From assembly GCA_963977065.1 (NCBI GenBank), contig CAXBNF010000012.1:1-64000 (forward strand): DNA of 64,000 nt. The letters are read 5' to 3'. Numbering within the stretch: the first letter of the stretch is position 1; every line of letters begins with the position of its first letter. Shown piece by piece: positions 34,085-43,443 of this stretch. The notes beneath the pieces are model-generated. The model did not search any database. It worked only from the letters and a program-made list of their open reading frames with translations, and was not told the origin of the DNA. The DNA is from Planktosalinus sp963977065 (GTDB taxonomy: Bacteria > Bacteroidota > Bacteroidia > Flavobacteriales > Flavobacteriaceae). The translations under genes and the position numbers were made by a program.

Positions 34085-35755
34085 ATGCGCAAAAATCCCT
34101 TTCAAAAATTTAAAACCGATGTTTCAGGAATAGCGCTTCCTGAAAAATTCACCTTTCCGTTTTACTATACCCCACACACTTTAAGCGAAATTGCTGCCAG
34201 CGAATTGCAAGATTATTTAGAAACTCAAAGCGATTTTGACCACAATTTTGGTATCGACCCCAAAAACAAGGGACTTGTCATCGGAAAAATGTTTGGGGTG
34301 CTTGTGTGCCAAAACCGGGAAAGCACGCTTGGCTATTTATGGGCATTTTCAGGCAAACTGGCAGAATCCAATCACCACCACCTTTTTGTACCCCCCGTGT
34401 TTGATATGCTCGCGCACAATAGTTTTTTTAAACAAGAGGAAAAAGTACTCAATGCCCTCAACAGGGATATTGAGGGCTTGGAATCTTCAGAGGAATATCA
34501 TCATGCACTTCAAACGCTGGAAAAAATAAGGAGTAGCGCCGAAAAAGACCTGCAGCAACAAAAAAAACGCATCAAAGAAGGCAAACTAGCACGCGATCTA
34601 AAGCGAAAAGAAGCCGAAACCACCTTGCCTTTTGAAGACTACAAAACACTCCAAAAAAACCTAAGCGAAGAAAGCAAGCAGGAAAGCATCCTCCTGAAAA
34701 AGATGGCCAAATACTGGAACCATCAAATAACCGATGCTTTAAAAGTCATTGAAAATTTAAAAGCCGAAATCAATACCCTCAAAGAAACCCGAAAACAAAA
34801 ATCGGGTGTGTTACAGCAGCAGCTTTTTGATAATTATTCTTTTTTAAACAGTGTGGGCGAACTCAAAAGCATCGGCGAAATTTTTGATAACAATCCGCCG
34901 GCGGGTGCGGGTGAATGTGCGGCCCCCAAGTTGCTGCATTATGCATTTAAAAACGGGTTAAAACCCATCGCCATGGCCGAATTTTGGTGGGGACAATCAC
35001 CTAAGTCTGAAGTGAGAAAACACAAACAGTTTTATCCGGCGTGCAAGAGCAAGTGCGAACCCATTTTGATGAATCATATGCTTAAGGTATTGGACCTTGA
35101 AACCAATCCGTTTCAGGAAAATCGAGCTGCAGGAAAAACCCTGGAGATCGTATTTGAAGACGACACACTTTTAGTCATTAACAAACCCGCAGAGTTTTTA
35201 TCAGTTCCCGGAAAAATCATTCAAGACTCTGTTTACACTCGTATAAAAGAAATGTATCCCGAAGCTACCGGTCCCTTGATTGTACACCGCCTGGATATGT
35301 CCACTTCAGGGCTGTTGGTTTTGGCAAAAACTGAAGCAGCCTATGTATTCCTTCAAAAACAGTTTATCCAACGCAGCGTCAAAAAAAGATATGTGGCTTT
35401 GCTGGATGGTATTATCAAACAAAAAGAAGATTTGATTGACTTGCCCCTGCGAGTGGAATTAGACGACAGACCGCGTCAACTGGTTTGCTATGAACACGGC
35501 AAGCCGGCGCAAACCCGATTTGAAGTGATCCAAATAAAAAACAAACAGACAAGGGTTTATTTTTATCCCATCACTGGCCGTACCCACCAGCTACGGGTAC
35601 ACGCAGCTCACAACTCCGGATTGCAAACGCCCATCGTGGGCGACGATTTATATGGTAAAAAAGCAAACCGCTTACTCCTTCATGCCGAGCGGCTTACGTT
35701 TGTACATCCCGTTTCCAAGGAAGAAATGACGTTTACCATAGCTCCACCGTTTTAA
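34085..35755 (+). CDS. RluA-family RNA pseudouridine synthase with long N-terminal extension
   Basis: A 556-residue protein. The C-terminal half (about 355-556) is an RluA-type pseudouridine synthase, with the catalytic Asp in IVHRLDMSTSGLLVLAKT (about residue 402) and the GRTHQLRVHAA motif. The N-terminal 350 residues include a long charged coiled coil (about 120-260) and a segment AGAGECAAPKLLHYAFKNGLKPIA with a nearby CKSKCEP cysteine pair. This long architecture occurs in a subset of RluA homologues. The RNA target is unknown. It diverges from the thioredoxin gene. Confidence 0.88.
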   Translation: MRKNPFQKFKTDVSGIALPEKFTFPFYYTPHTLSEIAASELQDYLETQSDFDHNFGIDPKNKGLVIGKMFGVLVCQNRESTLGYLWAFSGKLAESNHHHLFVPPVFDMLAHNSFFKQEEKVLNALNRDIEGLESSEEYHHALQTLEKIRSSAEKDLQQQKKRIKEGKLARDLKRKEAETTLPFEDYKTLQKNLSEESKQESILLKKMAKYWNHQITDALKVIENLKAEINTLKETRKQKSGVLQQQLFDNYSFLNSVGELKSIGEIFDNNPPAGAGECAAPKLLHYAFKNGLKPIAMAEFWWGQSPKSEVRKHKQFYPACKSKCEPILMNHMLKVLDLETNPFQENRAAGKTLEIVFEDDTLLVINKPAEFLSVPGKIIQDSVYTRIKEMYPEATGPLIVHRLDMSTSGLLVLAKTEAAYVFLQKQFIQRSVKKRYVALLDGIIKQKEDLIDLPLRVELDDRPRQLVCYEHGKPAQTRFEVIQIKNKQTRVYFYPITGRTHQLRVHAAHNSGLQTPIVGDDLYGKKANRLLLHAERLTFVHPVSKEEMTFTIAPPF

Positions 35756-35783
35756 TAAAAAGGCTTTATTTTCAAAACCCCAT

Positions 35784-37052
35784 TTAAAAACTAAACCGCT
35801 CATAAGCCGCTCTGTCCAGCGCTTCTTGGTGATCAGGGTGGGCGATGGAGATCAGGGCTTGTGCGCGTTGTTTCAGGGTTTTTCCATACAAGTCAACGAC
35901 GCCATTTTCTGTGGCGATATAATGTACATGGGCTCGTGTGGTGGTTACACCGGCACCTTCTTTTAGGAAGGGGACAATCTTTGAAACTCCTTTCTTTGTG
36001 ATAGATGGCATGGCCAATATGGGTTTTCCGCCTTCAGAAAGGGATGCGCCTCTTATAAAATCCATTTGCCCCCCTACTCCGCTGTATTGCATTTTCCCAA
36101 TGGTATCTGCACAAACCTGACCGGTAATATCGATTTCTATGGCGCTGTTAATTGCAGTGACTTTTGGATTTCTGCGAATAATCGCGGTATCATTAGTATA
36201 AGAAGCTTCCTTGAAATGTACAATGGGATTGTCATCCAGAAAGTCATATAGTTTTTGGGAACCAATGGCAAAACAGGTCACTAATTTACCTCTTTTGACC
36301 ACTTTGTCTTCTCCGGTAATGATTCCTTTTTCAATTAAAGGAAGAATCCCGTCTGAAAACATTTCTGTGTGAATGCCCAGTCGTTTGTGATTCATTAAAT
36401 TAGATAAAACCACATTGGGAATCCCCCCAATCCCCATCTGCAAAGTAGCACCGTCTTCTACCAGTTGTGCCACGTGGTACCCAATTTGCTTTTCCATTTC
36501 AGTGGGCTCTGAAGCGGTAACACTGTGAATGGGCTCATCTACCCATACAGCGGCATTGATATTGTCTTTATGAATAATCCCGTCACCGTGTGTTCTGGGG
36601 ACTTGTGGATTGACCTGGGCAATCACAATTTTTGCCATTTGAATGGCAGTAATCGTAACATCAATAGAAGTTCCCAAAGAACAGTACCCATGCTTGTCAG
36701 GTGGAGACACTTGTATGAGTGCCACATCAAGCGGAAGGATATTTCGTTTAAATAACAGGTGTAGTTCGCTTAAAAATATGGGCGTATAATCCCCGCGACG
36801 CGTGTTAATAGCTTTCCTCACATTGCCCGCCACAAAGCAACTGTTAGTATTAAAAGCATTGCAATATGGCTCTTGCGCATACAAGGCGTCTCCTTCAGTA
36901 TGCATCTGGACAATTTCAACATCGTTCAGGTTTTTATAGTTCTGACACAAAGCGTTGATCAAAAATTTAGGCGTCATCGCGGCACCCTGAAAAAAGATTC
37001 TGTTATTTGATTTTATAAGGGATATGGCTTCTTCAGCAGGGATGTAATTCAT
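35784..37052 (-). CDS. acetyl-CoA hydrolase/transferase family protein
   Basis: A 422-residue CoA-transferase of the acetyl-CoA hydrolase / 4-hydroxybutyrate CoA-transferase family. It has the N-terminal IFFQGAAMTPKFLINAL block, the GIHTEMFSDGILPLIEKG segment carrying the catalytic Glu, and the YSGVGGQMDFIRGASLS oxyanion-loop motif. It moves CoA between short carboxylic acids, probably acetate. It stands alone downstream of the cbb3 operon (75 bases). A tandem TTAATTG stretch precedes it. Confidence 0.9.
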   Translation of the reverse strand: MNYIPAEEAISLIKSNNRIFFQGAAMTPKFLINALCQNYKNLNDVEIVQMHTEGDALYAQEPYCNAFNTNSCFVAGNVRKAINTRRGDYTPIFLSELHLLFKRNILPLDVALIQVSPPDKHGYCSLGTSIDVTITAIQMAKIVIAQVNPQVPRTHGDGIIHKDNINAAVWVDEPIHSVTASEPTEMEKQIGYHVAQLVEDGATLQMGIGGIPNVVLSNLMNHKRLGIHTEMFSDGILPLIEKGIITGEDKVVKRGKLVTCFAIGSQKLYDFLDDNPIVHFKEASYTNDTAIIRRNPKVTAINSAIEIDITGQVCADTIGKMQYSGVGGQMDFIRGASLSEGGKPILAMPSITKKGVSKIVPFLKEGAGVTTTRAHVHYIATENGVVDLYGKTLKQRAQALISIAHPDHQEALDRAAYERFSF

Positions 37053-37127
37053 TGGTATATTGTTAATTGTTAATTGTTAAAAGTTAATAGTTATTGGTAT
37101 TTGGTGCTTTTTTTGGAATTTTTAATT

Positions 37128-37829
37128 TTAGTGACACTCCATCTTAGCATTTACCATTTCAGTAACCGGTGCGGGCGAAAGATAAGGAATACCGAGGCCC
37201 ATTCCTCGTAAGATAAAGAAAACTCCGATAATAACTACAAAAACAGGGATGGCTTTTTGAATTTTTTGTCTGTTGACGCCCTTCAAGAATGAGCCTGCAT
37301 AAATGGCCACCGTCATCAATGGGATGGTTCCCAATCCAAAAAAAACCATATACAGACTGCTTTGCATCAACGAACCTGCAGCCAGGGCAGCAAACACGGC
37401 AATATAAACAAGTCCGCATGGTAGAAAGCCATTTAAAAACCCAATGGTCAAAAAGGTGTCGGCTGTTTTTTTCTTTAGTGAAGCACCCAGGTTTTGTTTG
37501 ATTTTTCCAATGAATTTATAGAAAAATGCAGATACATTGGTCTTTTGAAATCGCTTATTAGGCAAGACAACCGCAAGAATCATAAGGACTCCCACAGCGA
37601 TGGACAGTTGTTGTTGTAGTCCGAATAGTGAAAAACTCTTTCCTAATATTCCAAAGACAAGTCCAATCAACGCATAGGCAAAAAGCCTTCCAGTATGGTA
37701 GCTTGTGATTTGAAAAAACTTCTTTAAAGGTTTTTTGTGTTCTACCGGCAGCATAAAGGCAATGGGACCACACATACCCACGCAGTGCAGGCTTCCCAAA
37801 AGTCCAAATATGAGGGCAGAAAGTAACAT
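37128..37829 (-). CDS. sulfite exporter TauE/SafE (UreH-like) membrane protein
   Basis: A 233-residue membrane protein with six predicted segments and the family's LLGSLHCVGMCGPIAFMLP start and NGFLPCGLVYIAVFAALA repeat; both hold Cys residues typical of the UreH/CcdA-like branch. In Bacteroidota this gene regularly ends cbb3 oxidase operons, where a role in copper or oxidase maturation is suspected. The start abuts the ccoH stop. Confidence 0.87.
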   Translation of the reverse strand: MLLSALIFGLLGSLHCVGMCGPIAFMLPVEHKKPLKKFFQITSYHTGRLFAYALIGLVFGILGKSFSLFGLQQQLSIAVGVLMILAVVLPNKRFQKTNVSAFFYKFIGKIKQNLGASLKKKTADTFLTIGFLNGFLPCGLVYIAVFAALAAGSLMQSSLYMVFFGLGTIPLMTVAIYAGSFLKGVNRQKIQKAIPVFVVIIGVFFILRGMGLGIPYLSPAPVTEMVNAKMECH

Positions 37830-38276
37830 TTAAAAAGTAATTTGGTCTTGGGTGATATAGGTTTTACCATTCATTTCCCAGCGCACGCTCACATCCCACC
37901 TTCCGGGCAGCAGACTTTCTGCCGGGATGAGCATTTTATTTTCTGAAAGTTGAATTGACTTTTCAAAATCAAGTTCTTTTTTGTTGACCCTGTAAAACGT
38001 AACCGACCCATTTTCCATTTGAGAAGCAATTTCCTCAGGAAAAACAAGCAGAATTCCATCTAAACTTTGTTCAACTCTTAGCTTATTAGTTAGGTTAGCA
38101 GCATTATTGCGACCGTCGAGTTCAGCTTGAAAGCCAATTTCTTTCTTGTAGTAATCATCAACCACCATTTCATAATCATAATTATTGTCTGTCATCATGG
38201 TAATGACCATGTAGAGTATAAAACTCATAAAAAGCCCTATTGCGATGACGATTCCTGTTCCCCAGTTTATTTTCAT
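37830..38276 (-). CDS. ccoH: FixH/CcoH-like oxidase assembly protein
   Basis: A 148-residue protein with one N-terminal membrane anchor (GTGIVIAIGLFMSFILYMVI) and a periplasmic domain beginning YDYEMVVDDYYKKEIGFQAELDG, typical of FixH. It contains LLPGRWDVSVRWEMNGKTY near the end. It assists cbb3 oxidase assembly. Between ccoG and the TauE/SafE gene with a 43-base gap to ccoG containing degenerate AGATATTAGA repeats. Confidence 0.88.
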   Translation of the reverse strand: MKINWGTGIVIAIGLFMSFILYMVITMMTDNNYDYEMVVDDYYKKEIGFQAELDGRNNAANLTNKLRVEQSLDGILLVFPEEIASQMENGSVTFYRVNKKELDFEKSIQLSENKMLIPAESLLPGRWDVSVRWEMNGKTYITQDQITF

Positions 38277-38319
38277 TTTTATAGATATTAGATTTGAGAC
38301 ATTAGATATTAGACATAGT

Positions 38320-39735
38320 TTAATTAAAACTTCTGGGTCCTAAAAAGTTAGTACTAGTTGTTTCTATAAGTACCTCATTACTGTACACTCCTATTTCCAC
38401 TTTGTTTTTATGCCCTTCCAGAGCGGCACTGTGAAGCTCTATAAATAAAGTTCCTTCTACCATGTCCTGCGGTGGAACTACCACCTCGTGCTGCGTAACA
38501 AAACGTATTTCACCGGTATGGGAAAGGAGTTTCAATTCAATATTGTCATATTCCTTGGTTGTTTTATTGATGAGTTTAAAAGTATATACATTACTAATCA
38601 AGTTGTCTTCTTTCAACTCATACAACTGCCCCGGCAAGCGCAAAACAACGGCTTCCACATCACTTCTTAAAAAGAGCATCCCGATTAACAAACCGGTTAA
38701 AATGGTCAATACCGCTATATATCCTTTCATTCTTGCAGTGAGCTTGAAAGGCTTTTTATCAACGATATTTTCTTCACTGGCATAACGAATCAAGCCTTTT
38801 GGCAAATTAACCGATTCCATTATGCTGTCACATTCATCAATACAGGCGGTACAGTTCACACATTCCAGTTGGGTTCCGTTTCTAATGTCAATGCCTGTAG
38901 GGCAAACGTGCACGCATTGAAAACAATCAATACAGTCGCCGTGACCCAGAGCTTTGCGATCTTCGTTTTTTCTATATTTCTTTCTCCCTTCTTCCCTTTC
39001 GCCACGTTTATGGTCATAAGCAACCACAATGGATTTAGTATCCAATAAGACCCCTTGTAACCTTCCGTAAGGACAGGCAATAATACACACCTGTTCTCTG
39101 AACCACGCAAATACAAAATAGAACACAGCTGTAAAAATAAGCAAGCCAATGAAGGTGCTTAAGTGATTCAACGGGCCTTCCAAAACATAAAGAATCAAAC
39201 GATCGCTGCCAATGAGGTAGGCCAGAAAAACATTTGCGATAATAAAGGAAATAATAAAGAAAATCGCCCATTTTAACAGTCGTTTTCTTATCTTCTCTCC
39301 ATTCCAAGGCATTTTTGCAAGGCGTATTTGCTTACCGCGATCGCCTTCAATAGCATATTCAATGCGCCTGAAAACCATTTCCATAAAAATTGTTTGCGGA
39401 CAAATCCATCCACAAAAAATTCTTCCGAAGGCAACTGTAAACAAGGTCAAAAAAACCACCCCAATAATCATTGACAAAACAAACAAATAAAAGTCCTGTG
39501 GCCAGAATGGAAAACCAAAGATGTTGAACTTTCGTTCCAGCACATTAAATAGCAAGAACTGATTGCCGTCAATTTTTATAAAAGGAGAAGCCATAAAAAA
39601 CACAAGCAGGACATAGCTCACATATTTTCGATACCGATACAGTTTACCGCTCGGCTTTTTTGGAAAGACCCACTTTCTTTTACCTTCATCATCGATAGTT
39701 CCAATACTGTCCCGAAATTTTTCCTGGTTTTCCAT
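38320..39735 (-). CDS. ccoG: cbb3 oxidase accessory protein CcoG (ferredoxin-type)
   Basis: A 471-residue protein with about five membrane segments in the first 230 residues and two 4Fe-4S binding motifs (CIDCFQCVHVCP and CVNCTACIDECDSIM, around 255-300). A C-terminal immunoglobulin-like domain is marked by YTFKLINKTTKEYDNIELK. CcoG (RdxA/FixG) reduces copper for oxidase assembly. It lies 90 bases after ccoP, with a REP-like hairpin in the gap. Confidence 0.93.
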   Translation of the reverse strand: MENQEKFRDSIGTIDDEGKRKWVFPKKPSGKLYRYRKYVSYVLLVFFMASPFIKIDGNQFLLFNVLERKFNIFGFPFWPQDFYLFVLSMIIGVVFLTLFTVAFGRIFCGWICPQTIFMEMVFRRIEYAIEGDRGKQIRLAKMPWNGEKIRKRLLKWAIFFIISFIIANVFLAYLIGSDRLILYVLEGPLNHLSTFIGLLIFTAVFYFVFAWFREQVCIIACPYGRLQGVLLDTKSIVVAYDHKRGEREEGRKKYRKNEDRKALGHGDCIDCFQCVHVCPTGIDIRNGTQLECVNCTACIDECDSIMESVNLPKGLIRYASEENIVDKKPFKLTARMKGYIAVLTILTGLLIGMLFLRSDVEAVVLRLPGQLYELKEDNLISNVYTFKLINKTTKEYDNIELKLLSHTGEIRFVTQHEVVVPPQDMVEGTLFIELHSAALEGHKNKVEIGVYSNEVLIETTSTNFLGPRSFN

Positions 39736-39766
39736 TAATAAGTTTAATTCATTCTATTTGCCACAA

Positions 39767-39789
39767 ACCTGCCTGCCACCAGGCAGGGG
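39767..39789. repeat. REP-like hairpin, copy 3
   Basis: CCTGCCTG (39768-39775) and CAGGCAGG (39780-39787) around a 4-base loop, in the ccoP-ccoG gap. It shares its arms with the copies at 1704 and 27351. Confidence 0.6.
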
Positions 39790-39825
39790 CATATAGACAC
39801 AAAGGTTCACAAAAGTTATAAGCAT

Positions 39826-40791
39826 CTATTCAATTTCCAAATCACTTTCTAGATCTTCTTCTGAAAGTTCCGGTTGGTCTATTTTTTCTTCAGCAGTTTC
39901 TATTTCTTCAGCAATTGCTTCCTGCTCATACAAATCTCCTTCAGACTCCTTAGCATCAGGCGGATTGGTGCCTTGCATAGTCATAATATAACTGGAAACC
40001 TGAGCGATTTCTATAGGTTTTAAATCATTTTTCCAGGGAATCATCCCTTTACCGGGGCGACCACCTTCTGAAATGACTTCATAGATATTGCTGAGACTTC
40101 CTCCCAGTATCCAATAAGAATCTGTTAAATTAGGACCAATACCTCCACCCCCATCGGCACGGTGACAAACGGCACAATTGGAATCAAAAACATTCTTTCC
40201 GGCACTGAGATCTGCTTCATCTGTTAACATAACCACAGTACTGGCATCCACAAGTCCCTTGGCGGTTTTTCGGTATTCTTCTATTTCAACTTGTGCTGCA
40301 GCAACCTCCCGACGGTATTCCTCTTCCTGAGTGGGACCGTCAAAAACGTGATAACGAACCATATAAACCGCAGCAAAAATTATAGTCGCATAAAAACCAT
40401 ACACCCACCAGGTTGGTAAATTGTTATCCAGCTCTCTAATCCCATCATAATCGTGATCAATAATGATTTCTTCATCTGAACGGGCTTTTTTCTCTCCCAC
40501 CAATAAACGGTAGGTTTTATTCAGCCATTTTTTGCCGGCATCTTTACTTTCAGCTTCTTTTGCTAAATAACGTGCTTTTGCTTCTTCATTGAGTGTTTCA
40601 AATAACAAACGTTGAATGGATGCTACACTTACCTCAATGGCTATCATAAAGAGTATAATAACAAACCAAACGGCTATAAGTATGGGGGCTTCAACAATGG
40701 CCCATTGATCTGAAGTTCTGGCTAACCCTTCTATCAAAAATAAAGATAGCGCAGAAACGAATAAAATTCTTAGAATACTAACTGTTTTCAT
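39826..40791 (-). CDS. ccoP: cbb3 oxidase subunit III, single-haem CcoP
   Basis: A 321-residue cytochrome c subunit. Two N-terminal membrane segments are followed by the CcoP-type NNLPTWWVYGFYATIIFAAVY helix (about 120-140) and one cytochrome c domain with CAVCH (206-210) and methionine ligand candidates in PGKGMIPW. Many proteobacterial CcoP proteins carry two haems; this one has one. The last 50 residues are very acidic. It overlaps ccoQ by 4 bases. Confidence 0.93.
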   Translation of the reverse strand: MKTVSILRILFVSALSLFLIEGLARTSDQWAIVEAPILIAVWFVIILFMIAIEVSVASIQRLLFETLNEEAKARYLAKEAESKDAGKKWLNKTYRLLVGEKKARSDEEIIIDHDYDGIRELDNNLPTWWVYGFYATIIFAAVYMVRYHVFDGPTQEEEYRREVAAAQVEIEEYRKTAKGLVDASTVVMLTDEADLSAGKNVFDSNCAVCHRADGGGGIGPNLTDSYWILGGSLSNIYEVISEGGRPGKGMIPWKNDLKPIEIAQVSSYIMTMQGTNPPDAKESEGDLYEQEAIAEEIETAEEKIDQPELSEEDLESDLEIE

Positions 40792-40982
40792 TGGTCTTGG
40801 TTGTTTGTTTCCTCGTCCAGTTCAAGAGGAATGTTACTTACTTCTTCAATATACTTTTTCTTTGAGGTCACTACCCAAATAAAGAGGACAGTAAAAAATG
40901 TGAAAAAGATAATTAGTGATATAATAGGGTAAACCTCTATACCCTGAATCGAGTCCATATGGCCTTTTATATACTTTAACAT
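40788..40982 (-). CDS. ccoQ: cbb3 oxidase subunit CcoQ
   Basis: A 64-residue protein with one membrane helix (VYPIISLIIFFTFFTVLFIW) and a short charged tail (KKYIEEVSNIPLELDEE), the usual CcoQ/FixQ layout. It stabilises the oxidase complex. It is placed 3 bases after ccoNO and overlaps ccoP. Confidence 0.88.
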   Translation of the reverse strand: MLKYIKGHMDSIQGIEVYPIISLIIFFTFFTVLFIWVVTSKKKYIEEVSNIPLELDEETNNQDQ

Positions 40983-40985
40983 GGC

Positions 40986-43196
40986 TTATTGATTTTCTAT
41001 GTTAGACAATTCCTCATCATTCATCTTTACTCTAATATCGGTTCCCAGACGTTGTAAATAAGCAATCATAGCAACCACTTCCCGATGTTTCATTTCGGTA
41101 AACTCCAAGCCGTTATCAAGAGCATATTGTTTTTCGGCTTCATAAACACGCACAAACTCTGGGTCTGCGTAGAGGTTTTGCTCAATTTCGGCGCCCTGCT
41201 CCAGCATCCATTCCTGTGCTCGGGCAATATCCTCTTCTGTGTAAGGAACACCCAAACTCACCATCACCTCCATTTTTCTCTGGGTTTTAGATTTATCAAG
41301 TTCCCTGTTAATGAGCCATTTATAACTTGGCATTATGGATCCCGGCGACGTGCTTTGTGGATCATAAAAGTGGTTGAAATGCCAGCTGTCTGAATATTTT
41401 CCGCCTACACGTAAAAGATCCGGACCTGTGCGCTTACTTCCCCAAAGGAATGGGTGATCATAAACAAACTCACCGGCTTTGGCATACTCCCCGTTGTAGC
41501 GTTCTGTTTCACTTCGGAAAGGACGCACCATTTGTGAGTGACATCCCACACAACCTTCACGAATGTATAAATCACGACCTTCCAATTCAAGCGGTGTGTA
41601 TGGATGCACGCTTGTGATGGTTGGAATATTAGACTTAACTACAAGTGTTGGTACAATTTGAACGATTCCTCCAATTAAGATGGCAACTGTAGCAAGAAGG
41701 GTTAACTGAACCGGTCTTCTCTCTAACCAGGTGTGATAGCCCTCTCCTTTAACACGTCTTTTTGAAACACGCTCCAGAGCTGCAGCTTCAGCAAGTTCAT
41801 CAGTAACAGCAGTACCTTGTCTCACCGTTTTAATGATGTTATAAAGCATCACAAACGCTCCAAGAATATACATACTTCCTCCAATGGCTCTCATCCAATA
41901 CATCGGCATAATCTCCACAACAGTTTCCATAAAATTACCATAAACCAGGGTTCCATCTGGGTTGAATTGCTTCCACATTGAGGCTTGTACAAATCCGGCA
42001 ACATACATTGGTAACGTATAAATGATGATACCCAGCGTACCGATCCAGAAATGGAAGTTGGCTAATCCAATTGAAAATAGTTTGGTCTTGAAAATTTTAG
42101 GGATTAACCAATATATCATACCAAAGGTTAGGAAACCATTCCACGCAAGTGCACCCACGTGAACGTGAGCAATAATCCAGTCTGTAAAGTGGGCAATGGC
42201 GTTAACGTTTTTCAACGAAAGCATAGGACCTTCAAAGGTTGCCATACCATAACCGGTTATTGCTACAACCATAAATTTAAGGGTTGGGTCTGTGCGCACT
42301 TTATCCCAGGCACCTCGTAAAGTAAGCAGACCGTTAATCATACCTCCCCAGGAGGGCATAATGAGCATTACCGAAAAGGCCACCCCAAGACTTTGTGCCC
42401 AAGCAGGTAAAGCCGTGTAAAGTAAATGGTGAGGCCCTGCCCAGATATAAATAAAAATCAATGACCAGAAGTGAATAATCGACAAACGATAAGAATACAC
42501 GGGCCGGTTTGCAATTTTAGGGACATAATAATACATCAACCCTAGAAATGGTGTGGTAAGGAAAAATGCCACCGCGTTGTGACCATACCACCATTGCACT
42601 AAAGCATCTTGAACCCCTGCATAGACCGAGTAACTCTTTAAGAAATCTACGGGTAAGGCAAGACTGTTAAAAATATGAAGTACAGCTACTGTCACAAAAG
42701 TTGCCAAATAAAACCAAATAGCTACATAAAGGTGACGTTGTCTTCTGCGAAGAATGGTTCCAATCATATTGATACCAAAAGCCACCCAAACTACGGCAAT
42801 CGCAATGTCAATGGGCCACTCGAGTTCAGCATACTCCTTGGAAGAGGTTAGCCCCAATGGTAAGGTGATTGCAGCTGCAACAATGATAAACTGCCAGCCC
42901 CAAAAATTGATTTTACTTAGCCAATCACTAAACATCCTCGCTTTGAGTAGTCGTTGGAGTGAGTAATAAATTCCTGCAAACATGGCATTACCTACAAAGG
43001 CAAAAATCACCGCATTGGTATGCAGTGGCCTTAATCGTCCAAAACTCAGCCAGGAAATCCCGTCTGTAATGTTTGGGAACATAAACATAAAGGCTAGCAA
43101 CAAGCCTACTGACATCCCTACGATACCCCAAAGGAGCGTTGCATAGATAAACTTCTTTACGATTTTATTATCGTAATAAAATTGCTGTATTTCCAT
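40986..43196 (-). CDS. ccoNO: fused cbb3 oxidase subunits I and II (CcoN-CcoO)
   Basis: A 736-residue fusion. CcoN (about 1-470) has twelve membrane segments and haem/copper histidines in RLRPLHTNAVIF, QWWYGHNAVAFFLT, WAGPHHLLYTALP and AHVHVGALAWNGF. CcoO (about 500-736) is a monohaem cytochrome with CVGCH (549-553) and the PGSIMPSYKW methionine. The enzyme is the high-affinity terminal oxidase of the inner membrane. The fusion is usual in Bacteroidota. It follows ccoS by 2 bases. Confidence 0.96.
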   Translation of the reverse strand: MEIQQFYYDNKIVKKFIYATLLWGIVGMSVGLLLAFMFMFPNITDGISWLSFGRLRPLHTNAVIFAFVGNAMFAGIYYSLQRLLKARMFSDWLSKINFWGWQFIIVAAAITLPLGLTSSKEYAELEWPIDIAIAVVWVAFGINMIGTILRRRQRHLYVAIWFYLATFVTVAVLHIFNSLALPVDFLKSYSVYAGVQDALVQWWYGHNAVAFFLTTPFLGLMYYYVPKIANRPVYSYRLSIIHFWSLIFIYIWAGPHHLLYTALPAWAQSLGVAFSVMLIMPSWGGMINGLLTLRGAWDKVRTDPTLKFMVVAITGYGMATFEGPMLSLKNVNAIAHFTDWIIAHVHVGALAWNGFLTFGMIYWLIPKIFKTKLFSIGLANFHFWIGTLGIIIYTLPMYVAGFVQASMWKQFNPDGTLVYGNFMETVVEIMPMYWMRAIGGSMYILGAFVMLYNIIKTVRQGTAVTDELAEAAALERVSKRRVKGEGYHTWLERRPVQLTLLATVAILIGGIVQIVPTLVVKSNIPTITSVHPYTPLELEGRDLYIREGCVGCHSQMVRPFRSETERYNGEYAKAGEFVYDHPFLWGSKRTGPDLLRVGGKYSDSWHFNHFYDPQSTSPGSIMPSYKWLINRELDKSKTQRKMEVMVSLGVPYTEEDIARAQEWMLEQGAEIEQNLYADPEFVRVYEAEKQYALDNGLEFTEMKHREVVAMIAYLQRLGTDIRVKMNDEELSNIENQ

Positions 43197-43198
43197 AA

Positions 43199-43426
43199 TT
43201 AAGTTTCAGATTTATTGGTTTTTGAATTAGTTGATGTGATTTTATTTTTTGAAGTATTATTTTCTTTGGAAGTTTTCTCCTTTACCAGTTCATCATCAAA
43301 GAGCATACGCACAGAGGGTGTGTAAGTATCATCATATTGTCCACTTTTCAAACTCAAAATAAAAATTACAAAAAAGACAATTGCAACTAGAGTGCTGATA
43401 ATCAGAGTTAAATAAATAACATTCAT
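43199..43426 (-). CDS. ccoS: cbb3 oxidase maturation protein CcoS
   Basis: A 75-residue protein: one membrane helix (LTLIISTLVAIVFFVIFILSL), the conserved SGQYDDTYTPSVRMLFDDE segment and a Lys/Ser/Thr-rich tail. CcoS is needed for cofactor insertion into the oxidase. First gene of the operon. The copper ATPase ccoI, which commonly precedes it, is absent here. Confidence 0.92.
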   Translation of the reverse strand: MNVIYLTLIISTLVAIVFFVIFILSLKSGQYDDTYTPSVRMLFDDELVKEKTSKENNTSKNKITSTNSKTNKSET

Positions 43427-43443
43427 GAATTGAAGTTTGATTT

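Noticed and set aside
34085..35755. Fusion or frameshift of two genes at the RluA locus
   Set aside because: The frame is continuous, codon use is uniform and long RluA homologues with this layout are known in the phylum.
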